From the NCBI RefSeq assembly GCF_030409235.1, contig NZ_JAUFPO010000012.1, positions 150,525-214,524 on the forward strand: a DNA stretch of 64,000 bases, read 5' to 3'. Both the position numbers and the translations under genes were made by a program. Of this stretch, positions 59,277 through 64,000 are shown in pieces; the stretch's first letter is position 1; each line of letters starts with the position of its first letter. The stretch is from Halomonas almeriensis. GTDB taxonomy: Bacteria > Pseudomonadota > Gammaproteobacteria > Pseudomonadales > Halomonadaceae. The notes beneath the pieces are model-generated. The model was not told the origin of the DNA. It was given only the letters and a program-made list of their open reading frames with translations, and ran no database searches.

Positions 59277-59566
59277 TAATACCAGCTCACGGTTTTAGCC
59301 GCTTCCTCGGTCAAATTCACGAAACCGTCGATGTCCACAATGGCAAAGCCTTCAGGCTGGCGCCCGAGCAGGCCACGCGACTCCAGATCCTCGCGCAGTA
59401 CGTAGCGTCGACCTTCCAGCGCGGTGAAGAGCGCGGCCAGAGTGGGCATGGCACCAACGACACCATCCTCAATCAATAGCAGACAATCATCGTCCGCCAT
59501 GGCCGACAGCACCTGTTCCAGGGTCCGACCGGCATCCGGGGCTTGATTGACGACATGCAGTATCAT
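59276..59566 (-). CDS. tusB: tRNA 2-thiouridine synthesizing protein TusB
   Basis: A 96-residue TusB/DsrH-family protein (MILHVVNQAPDAGRTLEQVL, DDCLLLIEDGVVGAM, GFVNLTEEAAKTVSWY). The Cys near residue 28 is in CLLLIEDGV. TusB forms the TusBCD hexamer that relays sulfur from IscS to TusE. GAGGGA precedes the ATG at 59566, and the frame can extend upstream by six codons. It overlaps tusE by one base, but a 111-bp gap separates it from tusC, unusual for this cluster. Confidence 0.85.
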   Translation of the reverse strand: MILHVVNQAPDAGRTLEQVLSAMADDDCLLLIEDGVVGAMPTLAALFTALEGRRYVLREDLESRGLLGRQPEGFAIVDIDGFVNLTEEAAKTVSWY

Positions 59567-59677
59567 GATTCCCTCACCAATCACCAGAAACAGCGCCGCT
59601 CATCAAGGCCCACAAGTACTGGCGCAACCTGCAGGACACAAGCAGCAAGCATCTACCTTGAGTTTCGGAGAGCATGC

Positions 59678-60070
59678 TTAAAACGTCAGCACCAGATCAT
59701 GATGTTTAATCAAGTCGGCCATTCCAGCCTCCTCGAGCCCCTGAGGAGCCAGGATCAAGTCTTCCTGGACCAAACCATAACGTTCCATGGCTCTTTGCTC
59801 GACAAAGAGTGCGTCAATGTCGTACATCTCCAGCATCTGCAGCGTAGGGTGTGTGCCCTTCTGCCCCAGGGCTCCCGCTTGCTGGCCGCTGAGCAGCGCC
59901 AGGACGCCCTCCCCCATGAACAGCAGAGAAACGTCTCTATCGAATGCAGCACCCACCAGGGCAATGTCCAGGCCTTCCCTCAGCCAGCTGCTGCCGTGCG
60001 GTGCATGACGCAACACCAGCAGAATATCTCCCTTGGTGGAACAACCGTTCTGTTCTTCGAGGTATGGCAT
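59678..60070 (-). CDS. tusC: tRNA 2-thiouridine synthesizing protein TusC
   Basis: A 130-residue DsrE/DsrF-like protein of the TusBCD complex. LLVLRHAPHGSSWLREGLDI, SLLFMGEGVLALLSGQQAGA and MLEMYDIDALFVEQRAMERY are family-like. GAGAGG precedes the ATG at 60070. In E. coli tusD, tusC and tusB overlap; here tusC ends 111 bp before tusB and 14 bp after tusD. The protein is somewhat longer than E. coli TusC (119). The catalytic Cys is on TusD; TusC supports assembly. Confidence 0.83.
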   Translation of the reverse strand: MPYLEEQNGCSTKGDILLVLRHAPHGSSWLREGLDIALVGAAFDRDVSLLFMGEGVLALLSGQQAGALGQKGTHPTLQMLEMYDIDALFVEQRAMERYGLVQEDLILAPQGLEEAGMADLIKHHDLVLTF

Positions 60071-60084
60071 CGCCGGACCTCTCT

Positions 60085-60477
60085 TCAGGTGCCGAAGGTT
60101 ATCAGACGATCACAGCCCAACCCCAGGTCGACGAGCTGACCCAGACCGACCAGCTCGAAGGGAGGCTCGACACTATGCCCGGACTTGCCATGCCGGGCGG
60201 CTTCGCGCTCGTCCATCAGACCTCGCCGCAAGGCCGCTGCAATGCATACCTGGAGCGCGACATCATGCTCGGCACTGAGATTCATCCACCCATCCAGAAG
60301 CTGGGGCTCATCCTGGGGAGGAGCGGCCAATCGCGCGGCATTGCAAACCCCATCATGATAGAAGAATACACTATCCAGTTGGTGTCCCCGGGCCAGGACT
60401 GCGTGGGCAAACCGCAGGGCCGAGTGGCTCGCCTGATGGCTATAGGGTGCCGCCAGAACCAGGATGGCATAACGCAT
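60085..60477 (-). CDS. tusD: Sulfurtransferase TusD
   Basis: A 130-residue DsrE-family sulfurtransferase. AILVLAAPYSHQASHSALRF begins the protein, DSVFFYHDGVCNAARLAAPP follows, and the catalytic Cys is in VALQVCIAAALRRG near residue 78. It accepts persulfide from TusA and passes it to TusE. The ATG at 60477 gives the family start; the frame extends five codons further. It is first of the minus-strand tusD-C-B-E genes, immediately after yccA. Confidence 0.9.
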   Translation of the reverse strand: MRYAILVLAAPYSHQASHSALRFAHAVLARGHQLDSVFFYHDGVCNAARLAAPPQDEPQLLDGWMNLSAEHDVALQVCIAAALRRGLMDEREAARHGKSGHSVEPPFELVGLGQLVDLGLGCDRLITFGT

Positions 60478-60548
60478 GAAGCACTCTCTCAACGGACTGG
60501 CCCCGCCGAGGCGGGGCCAGAATACCCGGATCGTTCGTCAGCCGGGGA

Positions 60549-61217
60549 TCAGTCCTGACTCATGATCCCCAGTATGGAGAGCAGACTCACGAAAAGATTG
60601 TAGATGGAAACGTATAGGGTAATCGTGGCCAGGATGTAATTGGTTTCCCCGGCGCGGTGGATGATTTCACTGGTCTGGTAGAGGATAGCCGCGGAAGAGA
60701 ACAGCACGAAGCCGGCGGACACCATCAACGACAGGCCCGGAATCTGCAGAAAGATACTCGCCAGCATGGCGAGAACCAGCACGATGGCACCGGCCAGCAA
60801 GAAGTTGCTGAGGAAGCTGAAGTCCTTGCGGGTTATCAGCGCGACCGCCGACAGGCCCAAAAAGGTAAGACCCGTCATGCCCAGTGCGGTCATGATCAAC
60901 TGAGCACCGTTGGGAAGCGTCAGGTAGGCGCTGAGCAGCGGTCCCAGAGTGAAGCCCATGAAACCGGTGAAGGCGAAGGTCAACAAGAGCCCCAGCGCCG
61001 AATTGGCGGTCTTGTGCACCAGGAACATCAGTCCGTAAGCACCGATGAAGAAGACAAAGATGTTCATCTGCTGAACACCCATTGCCATGGCAGTGCCCGC
61101 CGTCACGGCGGAGAACAGCAATGTCAGTGACAACAGGCCATAGGTGTTGCGTAGCGTCTTGTTGGCACTAACGCTCTGTGTAGCTTGTTGTGTTACATGC
61201 GTATCTTGGTAAGCCAT
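60549..61217 (-). CDS. yccA: BAX inhibitor-1/YccA family membrane protein
   Basis: A 222-residue protein with seven predicted transmembrane helices of the BI-1 fold. FFIGAYGLMFLVHKTANSAL, TGFMGFTLGPLLSAYL and LYVSIYNLFVSLLSILGIMS are recognisable. In E. coli YccA binds and modulates the FtsH protease and protects stalled secretion complexes. The ATG at 61217 has AGGAG eleven bases upstream. The order yccA-tusDCBE with tRNA-Ser close by resembles the E. coli and Pseudomonas arrangement, so the whole block is conserved. Confidence 0.9.
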   Translation of the reverse strand: MAYQDTHVTQQATQSVSANKTLRNTYGLLSLTLLFSAVTAGTAMAMGVQQMNIFVFFIGAYGLMFLVHKTANSALGLLLTFAFTGFMGFTLGPLLSAYLTLPNGAQLIMTALGMTGLTFLGLSAVALITRKDFSFLSNFLLAGAIVLVLAMLASIFLQIPGLSLMVSAGFVLFSSAAILYQTSEIIHRAGETNYILATITLYVSIYNLFVSLLSILGIMSQD

Positions 61218-61385
61218 TGATCCAACACTCCTGTAAATTATGATCAGGGCAATGCCTACAGAATGCCCCCTAAGAATGGCAGACGCAAGCACCTCGCTGT
61301 TCCCGGCCCCGGGATCCGGCGTCCTCTACAGTGAGTATAGGTCAGGACGGCGCAAGGCGAATGCCACCCCGCTGGAATACGACGG

Positions 61386-61413
61386 TTGACTCTTCCGGAA
61401 ATTTTGATAATAT
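61386..61413 (+). promoter_or_regulatory. Likely promoter of tRNA-Ser
   Basis: TTGACT at 61386-61391 and TAATAT at 61408-61413 with 16 bp between, 15 bp before the tRNA 5' end. Both boxes are close to the sigma-70 consensus, as expected for a highly expressed stable RNA. Confidence 0.6.
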
Positions 61414-61428
61414 ACATCGCCGTGAGCC

Positions 61429-61518
61429 GGAGGGATGGCAGAGCGGTTGAATGCACCGGTCTTGAAAACCGGCGAAGGTGAGAGCCTTCCCAGGGTTCGA
61501 ATCCCTGTCCCTCCGCCA
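61429..61518 (+). tRNA. tRNA-Ser (anticodon TGA)
   Basis: A 90-nt class II tRNA. The acceptor stem GGAGGGA pairs with TCCCTCC, followed by discriminator G and an encoded CCA (61516-61518). The anticodon loop CTTGAAA places TGA at its centre, reading UCA-type serine codons. A long variable arm lies between the anticodon stem and the T-arm GGTTCGAATCC, as is usual for serine. Its neighbour yccA is divergent from it. Confidence 0.95.
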
Positions 61519-61903
61519 CCTTTCTTCAAGGGAATCAGCTAATTAGCTGATTCCCTATTTGTTTGGGTCTCGCAACCCCCCTTCTCTATAACATCTCTGA
61601 CAGCACACATTATAAAGAATCGGCTGACCCGGTGACCCGGTGCTTAAACGACTGAAGTTAAGCCAAAGTCTAAGGCAGGAGCCAGAGCCAGAGCGAAAAG
61701 CTTTGTCTTCGCAGGGGCACCAGTCAAATGGTACCTCTTGGACGCTGTTTTGCTCACAAGAAGGCCGCCTCGAAGAGCGTCCTATCTATCCAAGTATTCG
61801 ACGACGTGAAACCCTACGCCTCCCGTCCTCGTATTTATGAGTACGCTTACCGCCTCTTCGTCTGATACGGCGGTAATGCAGATCACGAAACGGGAGGTAC
61901 ATC
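61519..61903. other. 385-bp intergenic region after tRNA-Ser
   Basis: The first 45 bp contain the tRNA terminator. The remainder to 61846 shows no convincing gene or structure; TGACCCGGTGACCCGGTG at 61625-61642 is a short tandem repeat. An 8-bp inverted repeat, TTACCGCC at 61847-61854 and GGCGGTAA at 61869-61876, lies 27 bp before the next gene and may be a regulatory site. The region is less GC-rich than its surroundings. Confidence 0.6.
61530..61561 (+). terminator. Terminator after tRNA-Ser
   Basis: GGGAATCAGCTAA and TTAGCTGATTCCC form a perfect 26-nt palindrome at 61530-61555, followed by TATTTG. It lies 11 bp after the tRNA 3' end. Confidence 0.85.
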
Positions 61904-62230
61904 ATGAATAATTCAATCAAGATTGCAGCGCTCACGGCCTCAATGACCATGCTTTCAGGCATGGCCATCGCCGACCATCATCGTGGCGATACGTCCCAGA
62001 TGCACGCAAACGAAGGCGAATCCCTCGTTCAGGATGGCGGCGTACAATCCGACCACATTGCCGAACGAGCAGATAATGGCGGCACCCTCGATGACAAACC
62101 AATCATCCAGGATGGCGGGGTTCAGTCCAACTACAATGCTAAGCGGGAGACACACGGCGATTTGGATACCGACCCCATCGTCTTAGACGGTGGCGTACAA
62201 TCAAATCATAACCCTGAGGTCAGCAACTGA
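61904..62230 (+). CDS. Small secreted protein with three DGGVQS repeats
   Basis: 108 residues. A signal peptide (MNNSIKIAALTASMTMLSGM, continuing AIA) is cleaved after about residue 23. The mature part is acidic and His-containing (DHHRGDTSQMHANEGE). It holds three copies of DGGVQS(D/N) at residues 44, 70 and 95, spaced 26 and 25 residues and preceded by an aliphatic pair. GGGAGG precedes the ATG. I do not recognise a family. The repeats, lack of cysteines and acidity suggest a soluble periplasmic or extracellular protein, perhaps ligand- or metal-binding; this is inference. It lies between a tRNA and a decayed transposase gene. Confidence 0.65.
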   Translation: MNNSIKIAALTASMTMLSGMAIADHHRGDTSQMHANEGESLVQDGGVQSDHIAERADNGGTLDDKPIIQDGGVQSNYNAKRETHGDLDTDPIVLDGGVQSNHNPEVSN

Positions 62231-62305
62231 CACTACCGGACTGCCGCCGCAAAGCAGAGCAAATCAGCAAGTGATCCTACTCGCCCCTGCTCCTGACAGG
62301 GGCGA

Positions 62306-63267
62306 ATGTTGCTCGATAGCAGAGCCGCACCCGGTTCGATTCCCCTGGCCTATCAGCAACCTACCCGGCCCGCTGTCTCACGAATCGCCGACTGTCTCAG
62401 GCTCTCGCCGTTGTCAGCACCGCTGCCGAAACCATGCTTCGGCAGCGGGTTTTCGGTCTGGCGCTGGACTACGAAGATCTCACCGCTCATCATGCCCCAC
62501 GCTGTGATATCGCCCTACAGGCGGCGGTCGATACCGAGGTTGCGCTGGCCAGCCAATCGACGCTGTGCCGTTTCTAACAGCAAGCCAGTCGCTAATGGGC
62601 GGTAGCCCTTAAGAGGGAGGTCGTCTTCCGTGGCAACAGTGGCTTCTGTCGGCCGATGATCCTCAACTGGTGTGAGCGCCATAGCGTCGAATACATCGTC
62701 GGCCTAACCACCAGCAGCCGCCTCGAGAAGCTGTCATTCGATATTCGCTATGAATCAACCATCCGCTGGGAGGGCGAGCGGACCAAGCAGCGCCACTTCG
62801 GGCGCATCCACTATGCTGCTCACAGCTGGAAGCGCCCGAGGCGCAAGGTGGTGGTCAAGGCCGAAACCAGCCACCGGGGCTTCAACACCCGCTACGTGGT
62901 GACCAACCTTCATGGCAGTCCGCAGTGGCTCTACGATCATCGCTACTGCCCGTGCGGCGACATGGAGAACCGCATCAAGGAACAGCAGTGGTTGTTCTCG
63001 GATCGCACCAGCTGCCATGACGGGTGGCCCAACCAGTACCGGTTGCTGCTGGCCGGCCTGGCCTATCTGCTGCTGAAACGGCTGCGCCAGGTGTATCTGA
63101 AGCGCACCGCCTACGCCACGGCCCAGGTCACCACGCTGCGCTTGAAGTTTGTGAAGATCGGTGGCGTGGTGATCCGCAATACCCGTCTCGTCCGCCTGAT
63201 GCTGAGCAGTCCTTCCCCCGATCAGAGCCTATTTCGTAAGCTCGCTAGCAAGCTGGTGCCGAGATGA
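62306..63267 (+). pseudogene. IS1380-family transposase remnant
   Basis: Fragments in two or more frames read as a transposase of the IS1380 type. MLRQRVFGLALDYEDLTAHH and SQSTLCRF (62434-62577) correspond to the N-terminal third and end at a stop. After an internal deletion of about 100 codons the frame resumes near 62611 with FRGNSGFCRPMILNWCERH and continues to the normal end (DRTSCHDGWPNQYRLLLAG, TTLRLKFVKIGGVVIRNTR). The catalytic Asp of RGDSGFCR is Asn here. The frameshift, deletion and mutated DDE residue mean it cannot transpose. Terminal inverted repeats were not located. Confidence 0.82.
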
Positions 63268-63591
63268 CCAGTGCGGTGCTGTCCGCGGCACGGCATAAAT
63301 ACTGTAGGTAGGGAGCAGTGGGCCTTATTGCCGGCGCATCGATCAAAAAATGACCAATCTTCGCTAAAACTGGCGCGACAAGCTGGCCTGGTCACTCAGC
63401 AGACCAACGTCGCAGCCCTGGTGCAATATCCGGGCTAACCAGCCAACGGGCCGCGCCACTTCATCACAAGCGCAATAGCCAAGAGCTACGCAACACCGGA
63501 ATCTTCCAGGGGGTGGACAAAGCAGCTGACAAGCCACCACATCAAGATTAGGATGGACCCGAACTACCACTCAATCGAAAAGGGAATCACG
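63268..63591. other. 324-bp region between the transposase remnant and the Pmp3-like gene
   Basis: No gene was supported. The first part may contain the end of the degraded IS element. GGAATCACG lies just before the Pmp3-like start. Short frames here have no recognisable content. Confidence 0.5.
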
Positions 63592-63750
63592 ATGGATATT
63601 ATACGAATCATACTGGCCATCCTGTTGCCACCTGTGGGTGTTTTTCTACAGGTCGGTTTCGGGCTTCACTTCTGGGTCAACATTCTATTGACCATCATGG
63701 GCTACATTCCCGGTATCGTACATGCTGTCTGGATTATCGCCAGGCGCTAG
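63592..63750 (+). CDS. Pmp3/YqaE-family small membrane protein
   Basis: A 52-residue hydrophobic protein with two transmembrane helices: MDIIRIILAILLPPVGVFLQ and WVNILLTIMGYIPGIVHAVW. The PPVGVFLQ and GYIPGIVHA segments are the Pmp3/YqaE signature. Members are induced by salt, cold or membrane stress and influence membrane potential in yeast and plants; in bacteria the role is uncertain. The ATG at 63592 follows GGGAATCACG, a moderate ribosome site, and upstream in-frame codons are not family-like. A strong terminator follows. A salt-related role would suit a halophile. Confidence 0.85.
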   Translation: MDIIRIILAILLPPVGVFLQVGFGLHFWVNILLTIMGYIPGIVHAVWIIARR

Positions 63751-63763
63751 TAGCTCTCCCACC

Positions 63764-63791
63764 ACGGCCCTCTCAAGGGCCGTACTTTTTT
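63764..63791 (+). terminator. Terminator after the Pmp3-like gene
   Basis: ACGGCCCT (63764-63771) and AGGGCCGT (63776-63783) form an 8-bp stem with a four-base loop, followed by ACTTTTTTG. This is a textbook intrinsic terminator 13 bp after the stop codon. Confidence 0.9.
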
Positions 63792-64000
63792 GCTCCCCCA
63801 CCCCTGTTCCGCCTCTGGCTTGCCGTTCGTTTCCAACCCGGGGGGGGGGAAAGTGGTCCCGTAGAATGACGCAGTATGGCAACACATTTACACACCAGGG
63901 CCTGGTGATTGATGAACTTCCCTAAACTGACATGGACAGTACGCAAGCAGGCCATCAGACTGGCGCCACCTGTCTGGCACTCAGCAACAGCAGGCAAAAA

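Noticed and set aside
63364-63570. Minus-strand frame of 68 codons with several cysteines near the right end
   Set aside because: No ribosome site, no recognisable domain, and it lies in IS-derived or intergenic DNA.
63840-63849. Run of ten G residues
   Set aside because: Noted as a homopolymer that may be phase-variable or a sequencing artefact, but no gene spans it.
63911-64000. Possible start of a gene running off the right end (MNFPKLTWTV...)
   Set aside because: Only about 30 codons are visible, with no ribosome site, so it cannot be supported.

Overview
The window is a GC-rich (about 60-65 % by eye) chromosomal segment of a halophilic gammaproteobacterium, most likely a member of the Halomonadaceae (Halomonas or a close relative). 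The evidence is the gammaproteobacterial housekeeping content (ruvAB-tolQRAB-pal-cpoB, ubiG-mupP, tusDCBE-yccA-tRNA-Ser, metH, pdxH), the ectoine genes ectA and ectC that closely match Halomonas proteins as I remember them, and the high-GC codon usage. No plasmid replication genes, prophage structural genes or CRISPR array were seen.

Layout: 1-7.2 kb holds the 3' end of ruvA, ruvB, the Tol-Pal envelope operon and yciK. 7.3-12.7 kb holds ubiG-mupP (minus strand), galU with a degenerate UDP-sugar dehydrogenase, a superoxide-dismutase-like protein that has lost its metal ligands, and a coiled-coil membrane protein. 12.7-21.2 kb holds tamA-tamB, msrA, a YheT-type hydrolase and a HypT-like LysR regulator. 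21.3-27.1 kb is a complete dipeptide/oligopeptide ABC transporter operon on the minus strand. 27.3-31.1 kb holds carbonic anhydrase, glutathione reductase and an ectoine locus with ectA and ectC but no ectB between them. 31.4-34.8 kb is an operon of a lipoprotein retropepsin-like protease, an inactive-transglutaminase/7TM protein and an ATP-grasp ligase. 34.8-36.7 kb holds zur, hisI, yidD and sufE. 36.7-39.3 kb is a divergent tyrosine recombinase/KfrA-like pair around a long inverted repeat. 39.4-51.6 kb holds nfuA, metH, a MATE pump, a sulfite reductase with its DUF934 partner, and small metabolic or redox genes. 51.6-58.8 kb holds a Pat-type lysine acetyltransferase divergent from an HDAC-like deacetylase, a cupin regulator, moaB-moeA and acpH. 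58.9-61.5 kb holds tusDCBE, yccA and tRNA-Ser. The last 2.5 kb is accessory: a small secreted repeat protein, a decayed IS1380-family transposase and a Pmp3-type membrane peptide.

The genes cover envelope integrity (Tol-Pal, TamAB), osmotic and salt stress (ectoine, Pmp3), redox and sulfur chemistry (Gor, MsrA, CysI, NfuA, SufE, Tus) and peptide uptake. The observations most worth following are the missing ectB with a retained sigma-54-like promoter before ectC, the two neighbouring degenerate enzymes (SOD-like and UGD-like), and the recombinase/KfrA-like pair with a 13-6-13 bp inverted repeat. All functional calls come from reading motifs and remembered family features. No database search was run.
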